This document shows, one piece after another, positions 27,151 through 35,014 of a stretch of 64,000 nt of DNA (its first letter is position 1; each line of letters begins with the position of its first letter). Source of the DNA: Ananas comosus (lineage: Eukaryota > Streptophyta > Magnoliopsida > Poales > Bromeliaceae); NCBI RefSeq assembly GCF_001540865.1, contig NC_033639.1, positions 3,438,574-3,502,573 on the forward strand. Reading direction: 5' to 3'. The notes beneath the pieces were generated by a model. The model saw nothing but the letters and a program-made list of their open reading frames with translations, did not search any database and was not told where the DNA came from. A program made the translations under genes and the position numbers.

Positions 27151-27276
27151 ATTGAAACATCACTCGATGTCGGTCAAAATGCCACCGGCTCTTTTAGATT
27201 GGCTGAACCTTTGCCTGATCAGAAAGATGGTTTTGAGTTGCGAAGGAGGGATCAGAGCCTTCTGCCAAAAGAATGA
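5322..27276 (+). CDS. ARID-HMG box DNA-binding protein (high mobility group B protein 9/10/15-like), spliced, six coding exons
   Basis: Coding exons 5322-5551, 16716-16794, 24265-24427, 25908-26009, 26330-26715 and 26869-27276 join in frame to 455 residues. That is close to the roughly 450 of plant HMGB15-type proteins. The product is a nuclear architectural protein that bends AT-rich DNA; family members act in pollen and cell-growth transcription. An ARID domain occupies about residues 43-150. A conserved VIDGKFEHGYFVTVTVGG block is at about 205-222, a basic NLS-like run at 258-265, and one HMG box at about 272-345. An acidic tail with 11 consecutive Asp is at 403-413. All splice junctions agree in phase. 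The introns exceed 21 kb in total and are packed with transposons, yet the frame is intact, so I read it as functional. The start is the first ATG after the acceptor. The weakest junction is the donor of the fourth coding exon. Confidence 0.88.
5691..6487. mobile_element. PIF/Harbinger-like MITE
   Basis: The ends are inverted repeats, GGCTGCGTTTGGT at the left and ACCAAACGCAGCC at the right. Both are flanked by TAA (5688-5690 and 6488-6490), the 3-bp target duplication usual for this superfamily. The 797-bp interior is extremely AT-rich with no ORF. A second, shorter inverted match (GGATATCC words) lies just inside each end. Confidence 0.85.
6488..7227. other. Intron sequence with no recognised feature
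   Basis: The stretch is AT-rich intronic DNA between the MITE and the (TA)n tract. I see no coding or repeat structure in it. Confidence 0.4.
7228..7270. repeat. (TA)n microsatellite
   Basis: About 21 uninterrupted TA units. Confidence 0.95.
7405..7915 (-). repeat. Arm B of the inverted duplication: reversed copy of the ARID-HMG 5' region
   Basis: Read on the minus strand, it follows positions 3292-3845 from GGCCACCCGCAGGATC through AAACCCTAAT, GCGGCTAAGATC, AAACTCGAAG and TTTGATTTCTATGAATCGCT to AAACCGTCCTGCATCA. The base after AAACTCGAAG is A instead of the G of the donor, so the copied splice donor is lost. It lies in the intron between coding exons 1 and 2 of the same gene, in opposite orientation. 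Confidence 0.75.
8372..12060 (-). mobile_element. Decayed LTR (minus strand), gypsy type
   Basis: It starts TAGCGCCCTGGGG, resembling the TGTCACGCCCTGAG start of the other minus-strand LTRs here. Soon after comes CGGACAGAGTCTTTCCTATA, matching CGGACAGAGTCTCCCCTGTA in the 35-kb LTR. Near the other end, GTAACAATTGCAGGTAAGTC matches the piece at about 54800 in another LTR. A GA-rich leader-like stretch lies at 11690-11860. No target duplication was found, and the right boundary is approximate. The GC-rich open frames at 10960-11930 are not supported as genes. Confidence 0.5.
9024..9093. repeat. Short tandem duplication
   Basis: A unit of about 36 bp containing GATGTTCATAATCGAGTGC and CAACCTACCTTA occurs twice in a row. 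Confidence 0.8.
12061..13037. other. Intron sequence with no recognised feature
   Basis: AT-rich, non-coding intronic DNA between the decayed LTR and the hAT-like element. I see nothing else in it. Confidence 0.4.
13046..13364. mobile_element. hAT-like MITE, copy 1
   Basis: Ends TAAGGAATTAAGT and, reversed, CGAGGATTTAAGT form an imperfect inverted repeat. The flanking 8-mers ACTAAAAA (13038-13045) and ACTAAAAG (13365-13372) fit a hAT-type target duplication. The interior has repeated GTGCCG/GGCACG words shared with the copies at 14896 and 17359. Confidence 0.65.
13500..13968 (-). mobile_element. TRIM (terminal-repeat retrotransposon in miniature)
   Basis: Two 153-bp direct terminal repeats (13500-13652 and 13816-13968), starting TGTAACGACCCAG and ending GTGTCACA, are nearly identical. 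Next to the right repeat is CTCTGATACCAAA, the reverse complement of the usual Met-tRNA primer site, so the element reads on the minus strand. Target duplication GAGAC flanks it at 13495-13499 and 13969-13973. There is no coding capacity. The two repeats differ at only a few positions, suggesting a fairly recent insertion. Confidence 0.93.
13974..14753. other. Intron sequence with no recognised feature
   Basis: AT-rich, non-coding intronic DNA with homopolymer runs. I see nothing else in it. Confidence 0.35.
14754..16400 (+). repeat. Tandem duplication split by the hAT-like element
   Basis: A 134-bp unit starts CTCTACGGTGACTTGGATGC at 14754. A second, diverged unit starts CTCTATGGTGATGTGGATGC at 14888 and resumes at 16298 on the far side of the transposon. 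The element therefore inserted at the junction of two pre-existing tandem units. Confidence 0.65.
14896..16289. mobile_element. hAT-like element, copy 2 (1.4 kb, no transposase)
   Basis: Ends CAAGGATTAAAGT and, reversed, GAAGGTTTAAAGT are inverted repeats. A perfect 8-bp target duplication CTCTATGG lies at 14888-14895 and 16290-16297. The termini carry GGCACG-rich sequence shared with copies 1 and 3. The middle is AT-rich and codes for nothing recognisable. Confidence 0.85.
16716..16794 (+). CDS. ARID-HMG coding exon 2 (ARID core)
   Basis: A 79-base exon lies between TCTAG| and |GTAAGG. It encodes VPIIGGRELDLHRFFIEVTS followed by RGGIEK, the most conserved ARID core. It completes codon 77 and ends in phase 0. 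It sits 11 kb downstream of the previous coding exon. Confidence 0.9.
17359..17717. mobile_element. hAT-like MITE, copy 3, nested in the gypsy LTR
   Basis: Ends CAAGGATTTAA and, reversed, CAAGAATTTAA match at 10 of 11 bases. The 8-bp target duplication GTCTACAG is perfect (17351-17358 and 17718-17725). The interior is rich in GGCACGG words. It lies inside the LTR that starts at 17265, so it is younger than that insertion. Confidence 0.88.
19085..19330 (-). repeat. Decayed cluster of CGGTAC/ACCGGTAC motifs in the LTR
   Basis: GTATCGGTACA, TTCCGGTACT, TTTCGGTACAC, TATCGGTACA and TACCGGTACT occur at short intervals. They look like worn copies of the GTACCGGTAC palindrome that is intact in the LTRs at 46.8 and 52.2 kb. 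Confidence 0.6.
21092..23036. other. Intron sequence with no recognised feature
   Basis: AT-rich, non-coding intronic DNA. I see no gene or bounded element in it. Confidence 0.35.
23037..23275 (+). repeat. Tandem repeat of about 68 bp, roughly three diverged units
   Basis: The pattern TTAGGTTTGGNTTTNNNTTTGG AACCAA, then TCTTACTGTGG-like sequence and GGGTTTCATAG or variants, recurs three times. Confidence 0.6.
23895..24045. repeat. Cluster of TAGCAGCTGCTA palindromes
   Basis: TATAGCAGCTGCTA occurs twice at 23905-23940. Worn versions (ACTGCTATATCTGCTGTAG, GTGGCTGCTATC) follow. No element ends were found. Confidence 0.55.
24265..24427 (+). CDS. ARID-HMG coding exon 3 (ARID C-terminal half)
   Basis: The exon follows CTGCAG| and encodes VIADRRWKEVTAAFSFPSTA, then SFVLRKYYMSLLYHYEQIY, typical of the ARID C-terminal helices. 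The likely donor is GTTTGT at 24428, giving phase 1. The next 1.48 kb of intron is almost wholly made of three MITEs and (TA)n tracts. Confidence 0.9.
24452..24502. repeat. (TA)n microsatellite left of MITE 1
   Basis: About 25 TA units directly abutting the first foldback MITE. Confidence 0.95.
24503..25039. mobile_element. Foldback MITE 1 in a (TA)n tract
   Basis: The left end GAGTCCGGCTACTATACTC and the reversed right end GAGTAGGGCTACTATACTC begin inverted repeats. These stay alignable for more than 100 bp, including GTACTCAT, TTTTCGATGATA and CTTCCGAATCGAC. Both sides are (TA)n, with a short (CT)n at the right. No coding content. Confidence 0.85.
25091..25300. mobile_element. Foldback MITE 2 in a (TA)n tract (short, related)
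   Basis: The left end reads GAGCTAGAATACTCTCAAAA and the reversed right end TGATCTAGAATATTTTTAGA. Both continue into GTGCTT... and AGCCATTGGA/AGCCCTTGGA. It is 210 bp, bounded by (TA)n at 25054-25090 and 25301-25337. Confidence 0.75.
25338..25805. mobile_element. Foldback MITE 3 in a (TA)n tract
   Basis: The inverted repeats extend about 135 bp with few mismatches, starting GAGTGAGGCTACTATGCTAT. Inside each arm is a smaller palindrome of GGAAGCACGGA and its complement. It is bounded by (TA)n at 25301-25337 and 25806-25850. Position 25477 is an N. Confidence 0.9.
25806..25850. repeat. (TA)n microsatellite right of MITE 3
   Basis: About 20 TA units before coding exon 4. Confidence 0.95.
25908..26009 (+). 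CDS. ARID-HMG coding exon 4 (linker)
   Basis: The acceptor is ATTGCAG| at 25906-25907. It reads APSASTFERSIETMLPYWEA followed by a basic QTSAKRRKRIN end. The donor at 26010, GTCTTC, is weak but keeps phase 1, which both possible acceptors of the next exon need. Confidence 0.75.
26330..26715 (+). CDS. ARID-HMG coding exon 5 (VIDGKF block and first half of HMG box)
   Basis: The acceptor may be TACTAG| at 26328-26329 or CTGCAG| at 26349-26350. Both keep the frame and differ by seven residues (a Ser-rich piece). The exon encodes VIDGKFEHGYFVTVTVGG, a basic run, and KPNRSGYNFFFAEQHARLKP, the start of the HMG box. It ends at a strong GTAAGA donor. Confidence 0.85.
26869..27276 (+). CDS. ARID-HMG coding exon 6 (end of HMG box and acidic tail)
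   Basis: The acceptor is AATCTCAG| at 26867-26868. It encodes VYQERGVKDKERYKTEMAVY, closing the HMG box, then an acidic C-terminus. The 11-Asp run is encoded by a GAT microsatellite, so its length is probably polymorphic. TGA is at 27274-27276. Confidence 0.9.
27113..27150 (+). repeat. GAT trinucleotide microsatellite coding for poly-Asp
   Basis: An in-frame run of about eleven GAT codons lies inside the last exon and encodes the acidic tail. Confidence 0.9.
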
Positions 27277-27660
27277 GCATCCTCTTCCTGGTGGTTCAAT
27301 TTGGGATGAAGGCTCAAAACAGTTTTGGACGCACCAACTAATGGTAGCAAATAATTAAATCTCGAGATGGATCCATCGGTGATGATATTTAACAGCTAAT
27401 TGTGGTGAATTTGCTCACAGAATTGTTGAAATGCCTGTTTCCATTTTTTGCACCACCTATTCATCTGGAAGAATTGTACTTCTGAAATTTTTTCTTTTTT
27501 AATTTTATGCAAATTCTTGCTCTTTAACATTCAAAACTTTGTGTTCAGTAGTAGCAGAGTAAGGCTTTCGGCAATGTATCTGTTGCTACTAAATTTGTAT
27601 TCCGTATGAGTGGAAATAAATACTGGCGAGTTTCTGCTGAACGAGAGTAGGTCAATTTTT
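27277..27660 (+). other. 3' UTR region of the ARID-HMG gene
   Basis: An AT-rich, non-coding stretch follows the stop. An AATAAA-type signal lies near 27615 (GGAAATAAATACTGG). The polyadenylation site is not determined. Confidence 0.5.
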
Positions 27661-27974
27661 AATTACTTATTTTTTAGTTTTCAGGAATCTTGTAGACTTC
27701 TGCCGATCAATATACGGATGCTACGTTACAACATTGTGATGTGAAAGTGTAGCAGCCAATCGGGCTTTTTGTTAAACTGACCCTTAAATTTTATAATTTG
27801 CCAAACAATCCTGTTAAAATTTTAATCGGCAAACTAATTCTAAGTGCCAGTGGAGAGAGAGAGAAGGGAAAGACGGATTGTTTACCATTATTGGAGCCCG
27901 TTGGGTTTAGATTCTGAAAATGTAATTTTGCAGAATTGATTTTGATATGAAAAATTGATTTTAGTTAAAATCTT

Positions 27975-28168
27975 TAGAGCGTTTGGCTAAGTTTAGATAA
28001 AAAGTAATTTTTTTGAAATTTGAATCTAAAATCAAAATAAAAATTTGAAGTTTGAGGTCAAAATTAGAATTAAATTTTTTTTAGCTGCTTCTAATTTTGG
28101 ACCTCGAAAATTAGAAAATTGATTCTAATTAGAATTAGATTTTGAAAACGAGGTTGCCAAACGCTATA
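27975..28168. mobile_element. Small AT-rich MITE
   Basis: TAGAGCGTTTGGC at the left and, reversed, TATAGCGTTTGGC at the right match at 12 of 13 bases. The interior is AT-rich with repeated AAAATTGATTTT-type words. The target duplication is not certain. Confidence 0.5.
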
Positions 28169-28244
28169 CTGAGCTAGAAATCACTTTTGGGCTCAAAATC
28201 ATTTTTCAAAAGCTCGGCTGAACACCCGCTTGATAATACTTTAA

Positions 28245-28384
28245 GGCCAATTTGCATAAAAAAATTCATAAATTTTGAGTTTTCGCAAAACTGGGCTTTT
28301 TTTTCGATTTTACAGATTCAGTCCAAATTTTCAACAAACTGACCGAAATACCCTTATTACCTTTTCTCTCCCCTCTTTCTCTCG

Positions 28385-28420
<36 letters not shown>

Positions 28421-30447
28421 CTCTCGTTCATTTTTTTTTTCTCTCGCTGAAGAAGGCAGCGAAGGCAGAAGCGGAGGCGGAAACGGCTTGCCTCTCCTCT
28501 CACCCTCATGCTCTCGCCCTCGCCCTCGCCCTATCCCGCGCACTCCCCGCCTTCCTCGCCTCCGACCCCGCCAAGACCGCGCTACGACTTTTTTTTTTTT
28601 TTTCCCCTCTCCGACCCTCCTCCACCGTCTCCGATGGCAACGCCTCTCTCGTCCTCTCTTGCCCTCTCTCGCCTTTCTCTACCCTTCTCGTCCTCTCCCT
28701 CTCCTTCCTCCGCTGCCTCAGACGACGACGCATCTTCGCCGACGCCTACCCTGCGGAGGTTGCTGCGGTGCTGCAGTCTTGGAGCGGGGGGTCCTTAGCG
28801 GCGTCGTCGCAGGCGCCATGGCCGTTGGCAGAGAGGGGTGAAAAAAAAATTATAGAAAAAAGAAGAAAAAAATAAAGAGAAAAAATTATAAAAAAAGAAA
28901 GATGAAGATGAAATTGCACTATTAAAATACAATTGCATTATTTTAAAAAAACGTTTCACTATTATGGATATAAGTTGCACTACTTAAAATGTAAACTGCA
29001 CGCTTTAAGATGAAAATTATACTTTTTAAATAAAAATTGTACTCTTCCAGAAATATTTATACTGTTTTCCTCTTATTGCACTCTTTAAGATATAAACTGC
29101 ATCCTTTAAGATGAAAGTTACATTCTTTAAACGAAAGTTGTACTATTTGAGAGATGTTTATACTGTTTCTCTTCTTTTTTTCACTCTTTAAGATGTAAAT
29201 TGCACCCTTTAATATATATTTACGCTGTTTCTCCTCTTGTTGCACTATTTCTGCTCTTATTGCACTGTTTCTCCTCTTATTCTACTATTTCTTCTCTTAA
29301 AGGGTGCAACAAAAGGAGAAATAGTGTAAATATCTCTCAAACACTGCAAAATATCTCTCAAACAGTGTAACAAGAGAGGAAACAGTGTAACTATCTCTCA
29401 AAGAGTGTAACGTTCGTTTAAAGAGTGTAACTTTTATCTTAAAGGATATAGTTTACATCTCAAAGAGTGCAAGAAGAGAAAAAACAGTATAAATATCTTT
29501 CAAAGAGTGCAACTTTCGTTTAAAGAGTGTAACTTTTATTTTAAAGAATGCAGTTTACATCTCAAAGAATGCAATAAGAGGAGAAATAGTGTAAATATTC
29601 TCTAAAGAGTGCAACTTTCGTTTAAAGAGTGTAACTTTCATTTTAAAGGATGCAGTTTAAATCTCAAAGAATGCAATAAGAGGAGAAATAGTATAAATAT
29701 TCCCTAAAGAGTGCAATTTTCATTAAAAGAGTGTAATTTTTATCTTAAATGGTGCAGTTTATATCTTAAGTAGTGCAACTTATGTACATAATAGTGCAAC
29801 GTTATTTTAAAACAGTGCAATTTTATTTTAACGGTGCAATTTTATTTTCATCTTCCTTTTTCTATAATTTCTTGTCTTTATTTTTTTTCTTCTTCTTTCT
29901 TCTACAATTTTTTTTTGGTCACTCCTCTCTGCCAATGGCCACGGCGTCAGTGATGACGCCGCTAAGGACCCCCTGCTCCGAGGCTGTGGCGACGGCGAAT
30001 ATGCGTCGTCGTCTGAGGCGGCGGAGGAGGAGGGAGAGGAAGAGGACGAGAAAGGCGGGAAAGGACGAGAGGGCGAGAGAGGCGGCATCATCGGAGATAG
30101 TGGAGGGTTGGAGAGGGAAAAAAAAAGAGCCGTGGCGTGGCGTCGGCGGGATCGAAGGCGAGGAAGGCAGGTGCGCGGGCGAGAGCGAGGGCGAGGGTAT
30201 GAGGGTGAGAGGCGAGGCGGGCTGTTTCCGCCTCCACCTCTACCTCTGCCTCTGTCTCCGTTGCCTTTTTCGGTGAGAGAAAAAAAAACGAACGAGAGGA
30301 AGAAGAGGGGAAAGAAAGAGGAGAGAAAAAGTAATAAAGGTATTTTAGTCAGTTTGTTGAAAATTCGGACCGAATCTACAAAATTGAAAAAAATGGCCTA
30401 GTTTTGCAAAAAGATCAAAATTTTTAGCTTTTTTATGCAAATTGGCC
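28245..30447. mobile_element. 2.2-kb foldback Mutator-like element
   Basis: Left GGCCAATTTGCATAAAAAA and the reversed right end are near-identical. The inverted symmetry continues through both roughly 1.1-kb arms to a centre near 29290. The flanking 9-mers ATACTTTAA (28236-28244) and AAACTTTAA (30448-30456) differ by one base, as expected for a 9-bp Mutator-type duplication. Each arm holds a GC-rich gene-like piece (28450-28830 and 29930-30290). The middle is made of repeated AAAGAGTGCAAC units. No transposase was seen. Confidence 0.85.
28985..29790. repeat. AAAGAGTGCAAC tandem-type repeats in the foldback centre
   Basis: Imperfect units of about 100-115 bp contain AAAGAGTGTAAC, TTTACATCT and AGAGGAGAAATAGTG. 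They occur in one orientation left of 29290 and the opposite orientation to its right. Confidence 0.8.
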
Positions 30448-30883
30448 AAACTTTAAAAAGGTTAATTATTTATTGTTTTTTAGAAAACTACTAATTATTG
30501 CCATGGTTTATGAGATTTTCAGGTTTGTGTATTTAGTAGCATTGTATGTGGCTTGTTGGAATTTTTTTGTGATTATAAGAATTGCATGTGAGGAATTAAG
30601 AAAGAAACGGTAAATCATTTATCGTTTTCTTTCTAAAGAGAAATGGTAAACGTATAATCGCTTTTTAAGTTTTATTAAAGATAGTGAATCATTTTCCGTC
30701 TTTTAGTTTTTACTTCACACTTGGCATTGAGTTGGACAAAATAGAATTATGTGGTCAAATTAAATTTTAATAGAATTATTGAGCTAAATATAAATTTTTT
30801 AAATGTTATTCTGATAAAAAAGTCCTAGTCAAAACATTGTTCCCCCATGGAGATAAAAGGTTCAGCGCCTAACTTTTTTTTTG

Positions 30884-31866
30884 GGGTTATTTGCATATAC
30901 GTCTCTGCAAACATAGTGAATTGCAGATATATCCCTGCAAAACAAAAATTCCATAAGTTGTCCCTGCAAAAGTCCTAAGTTATGCAGATATATCCCTCTG
31001 GTTAACATCCGTTAGTGAACTGTTTATTTTTTAACAGTGGATTCGTGAAATGACCTTTTTGCCCTCACAAATATATCCCTCCAAAAGCATCCCTCTTCCC
31101 CTTCTCTTTCTCTTTCTCTTCGGGCCGTCGGAGCCGATGGCGACGGCGGCGCGGGGTCGGGTTCGCCGGCGACGAAGAAGAGGGAAGAGAAAGAAGGAGA
31201 GGAAGAAGAAGAGGGAAGAGAAAGAAAGAGAGGAAGAGGGAGAGGGTTTGCCGCCGCCGCCGCCGCCGCCGCCGCCGCATCTCCTCCCTTGCCGGCGACG
31301 AAGAAGAGGGAAGAGGAAGAGGGAGAGGAAGAAGAAGGGCGAAGAGGAAGAGGGAGAGGGTTTGCTGCCGCTGCCGCATCTTCTCCCTCGCCGGTGACGA
31401 AGAAGAGGGAAGAGGAAGAGGGAGAGGAAGAAGAAGGGCGAAGAGGAAGAGGGAGAGGAAGAGGAAGAGGGAGAGGGTTTGCTGCCGCCGCCGCATCTTC
31501 TCCCTCGCCGGCGACGAAGAAGAGGGAAGAGGAAGAGGGAGAGGAAGAAGAAAGGGGAAGAGGAAGAGGGAAGAGGAAGAGGGAGAGGGTTCGCTGCCGC
31601 CGCCGCATCTCCCCCCTTGCCGGCGACGAAGAAGAGGGAAGAGGAAGAGGAGGAAGAGGAAGAAGGGTAAATCCGTCAATTCACATTATAATTAACCATG
31701 GTTAAGTATTTTAACTGTGGTTAATGAAAATTTTCTAACAGACCTTAACAGCAGGGATATATCTGCATAAATTAGGACTTTTGCAGGGACAACTTGTGGA
31801 ATTTTCGTTTTGCAGCGATATATCTGCAATTCACTATGTTTGCAGGGATGTGTATGCAAATAACCC
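30884..31866. mobile_element. 1-kb Mutator-like foldback element with a coding-like minisatellite
   Basis: The left end GGGTTATTTGCATATACGTC and the reversed right end GGGTTATTTGCATACACATC begin inverted repeats of about 130 bp, including TTCACTATGTTTGCAG read in reverse. The flanking poly-T tracts (CTTTTTTTT) could be a 9-bp duplication. The middle is a GA-rich repeat array. Confidence 0.75.
31160..31665 (+). repeat. GA-rich minisatellite of about 100-bp units
   Basis: Four to five units of the form TCGCCGGCGACGAAGAAGAG, (GAAGAG)n, then GGTTTGCTGCCGCCGCCGCA. Long open frames exist in several frames on both strands, as expected from low complexity. I do not call a gene. Confidence 0.85.
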
Positions 31867-31989
31867 TTTTTTTTCTGTTTCTTTTTCTTTTATTTAAGGA
31901 TTAATGGGAGGAAAGGAGCACTCTCCCAGAATAATGGCTCCAGAAATAGGAAAAAAAAAAGCCGCAACCTAAGTCAACTTAAAAAAGTC

Positions 31990-32640
31990 TAGAATAATGG
32001 ACTTTGGGTTGAGGTGGAGTTCGGTGAAAACTTTTTCACCGCTATTTGTTTCGTAGTTATGGAAGTGGAGTTTTATTAGTTATGCTGTTTGTTTGGCAGG
32101 AAGTGTATGATGTAAAATTATAATTTATGTATAAATAATAAATAATTTAATAAATACAAATAATATAATTATATTTTTATATAATTAAAATTTAATTTAA
32201 AATAACTAAATTATTTTTTTACACATAAGTTGTAATAATACAACAATAAAATTATAAAGTAAAAAAAATATTAATACTAGATTAATTAATTTTTATCATA
32301 TTTTAATCTTAACTAATCAATTTTTATCATATCTTAAATATGCCAACTAAATAAAAAAAATAATTAATATCATAATTAAATATAATTAAATATAATTATT
32401 TTTATCTAGTATATTATTTTATTATGTTTTCTTCACCTTCCTTCACCATAATTGACTTCGGCCTACGATGGGCAGCAGTCAATTACGCCGTTTCGGGTTA
32501 ACTCGAGTTTCGGCCATATAATATTATTTTAAGGCGAACCAAACAACGAAAGTGATCGTTTATGGTTTAAACGACTTCCTCTCTTTCCACTCCCACGTCA
32601 ATTTCACCCAAACAAATATACCTTAAGCTGAAGAAGGAAG
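31990..32640. other. AT-rich MITE-like stretch
   Basis: A very AT-rich core (32100-32420) is flanked by weakly inverted GCTATTTGTTTCG and CCCAAACAAATATAC sequences. Element ends cannot be set with confidence. Confidence 0.3.
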
Positions 32641-34200
32641 CCCGAGGACCTTGAAAGTTAAATAGCAGCAGCTATCTATCTGCACCCTACCTTGGTCTCT
32701 TTTTGCACTTTTTCCTTCTTTTGCAATTAAGACTATTTCCTACCTACAAAGAATGAAATAATTAATTTTTTTTTCTCCAATAAAGCAATTCCAAAACATG
32801 ATTTCCTTCCAAAAATTTCTATTATTCCTCTTGCTCCAAATGCTCAACGCATAGCCATAACAACGCATAGCCATAACAACAACATCACACTTTGTTCTAT
32901 GTTCCTACTTGTCATTCTTTCTTCTCCAAATTTGCCGCAAACTTTTATATATTTTGGCCAGCCCTTTATTTTAAAAAGGTGCATCAACGACAGCCAAATT
33001 GATTTTACAGTCTGCATCTCAAAATTAGATAATTGCTAGATTCCTTAGACACATTACATGAGATAGAATGGCATATTACTAACTGCAGCTAAAGAGAAGG
33101 CGCAAATCAATTTAGCCATTACTCATCGACATATATAACAACAATTTTCAAGTTAATTCATTGACGAAAGCACAACTTGTTTTACTAGACAAACCTATCA
33201 ACATACCGTTATTATCATATCACAACATTAATTATTTGATTCTCAAGATTTTCATCTCCTTAAAATGAAGGTCAAAACAAGAAAGATGGTTCAAGCAAAA
33301 CAGGTAGTTTTCTTTTATATATTGAAACATACACTCCAGTAAGAAATGATTACACAACAGTCAATATAAGCAGTGAAATTTTGCTTTTGCTGAGATCTTT
33401 AGTAACAAGAGTCCCAATTCTCTACATTGTTGACAATTCACTGTTGTGAAGCTGCCTCTCCTTTCCGCAAGTTTCTGCTTGGAGGGGAAAAAAAGAAAAG
33501 AAAAGTGATTTTATCAATCAATACAACGATATGTAAAGCCCCTTCAAACAAATTCAAGAAATAATCAAATATATCAACAAAATCAGGTATAAGGGCTATC
33601 AACTTTCACCACTAACTGTATACTTCGGATGCATGAGCATCTTATTTGGTACATCCTTCGATTTACTTAAGGAGCATGTAGTATTTAGTAGATGAGGAAT
33701 GCGATCAAATGTCAAGAAGTTATACCATATTCAACTTTTAAATTATTCTTTTTTAAGTAAGATAAGTCACCTCCTAAATATGCTATCCTACTAATCATGG
33801 ATGTCAAGAGCTCGCAAAGAGAAAAAACTCAAAACTCCTTAGTTCCAATTATATAAGAAAATCGTCATGACAAAAAGTAATCCTTTGATAACTGATTCTG
33901 ACACTCAAACGAGGCCTTAGTCTCTTAGATATAAAGGGCAATCACAAGCAAGCATGGTTCTGGAAAAAGTAAGTCATTTCAATCTAGTAATGTAGCTAAT
34001 TCGTGATTGCATAATAATCAACAGATTTATGCATGTGATTCAAGTGAATCACCAACATATTGTTTGTTTACGGGAAACTAAATTTGATAAGTTAAATATC
34101 GAAGGGAAAGAAAACAAAGAAAAAGAAAATGATGTAGAGGGGAAGAGTTTTGTCTAGACTTTTCAGAAAGTTAATTACATAGTTTGTGTCAAAATTCTAA
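32641..34200. other. Intergenic stretch, nothing certain
   Basis: AT-rich and mostly structureless. On the minus strand near 33440-33480 is a short exon-like piece (reading about AERRGSFTT) followed by a non-coding tail. Without neighbours I do not call a gene. Confidence 0.3.
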
Positions 34201-34202
34201 AA

Positions 34203-34462
34203 GAAAATCAGCAAATATTTTGGCTCATTGAGTAAAGAAAGAAGGAAAACTTCAAATAGAAAAGCACTTATGCTTTACTACAGGGGGTGTTAATTTGTAC
34301 CAAAAATATTGGAAATCAAATTGTTTTGGCAAAGAAAATCAGCAAATATTGTGGCTCATTGAGTAAAGAAGGAAAACTTCAAATAGAAAAGTTCTTATGC
34401 TTTACTACTGGGGTGTTAATTTGTACCAAACATATTGGATATCAAACTATTCTGGCTGAAAA
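34203..34462 (+). repeat. Direct duplication of about 125 bp
   Basis: AAATCAGCAAATATTTTGGC at 34205 and AAATCAGCAAATATTGTGGC at 34337 begin two near-identical segments. Both run through GGTGTTAATTTGTACCAAA to ATTGGAAATCAAA/ATTGGATATCAAA. Confidence 0.85.
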
Positions 34463-34579
34463 TCGAATAAAAAATTGATTAACCATACTAAAAAAATTCA
34501 CTAAGTTTGAAAAGACATATTTTCTGATACAATTCCAATTTGGCCTTTTGTTTTGCTGAAACAATTACTTATGTCGAAT

Positions 34580-35014
34580 CCTTTTTGGTTCGGTTAGGAT
34601 TGGATCCACTTCAGTTCAAGTCGAATCCTTTATGATTCGGTTCGGACCGGATCCACTTCGGTTCAAGTCGAATCCTCTGTGATTCGGTTCGGATCGGATC
34701 CACTTCGCTTCAAGTCGAACTATTTATGGTTTGATTCGGATCGGATCCACTTTGGTTCTAGTCGAATCCTTTATGGTTCGGTTCGGACCTGATCCGCTTC
34801 GGTTCAAGTCGAATCCTTTATGGTTTGGTTCGGACCGGATCCACTTCGATTCATTTCGAATCCTTTATGATTCGGTTTGGATCGGATCCACTTCGGTTCA
34901 AGTCGAATCCTTTATGGTTTGGTTCGGGTCGGATCCACTTCGGCTCAAGTCGAATCCTTTGTGGTTCAGCTTGGATCAGACCCACTTCGCTTCAAGTCGA
35001 ATCCTTTATGGTTC
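34580..35014 (+). repeat. Minisatellite A, 47-bp unit (left part)
   Basis: About nine diverged units of TTCGGATCGGATCCACTTCG, GTTCAAGTCGAATCC and TTTATGG. The array is interrupted at 35015 by a solo LTR and resumes at 38507. Confidence 0.9.

Noticed and set aside
28275..30401. Open frames of 97-188 codons in the foldback element
   Set aside because: They run through homopolymers and low-complexity arms, with mirror-image frames on the other strand. Only a possible captured exon piece is kept as a finding.
31024..31705. Long open frames on both strands (up to about 200 codons) rich in Ser/Pro/Leu or Arg/Glu
   Set aside because: They arise from the GA/CCG minisatellite, overlap each other in several frames, and show no domain or natural composition.
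33430..33482. Minus-strand terminal exon of an unknown gene
   Set aside because: Only one short open piece, with no partner exon within reach and no recognisable family.
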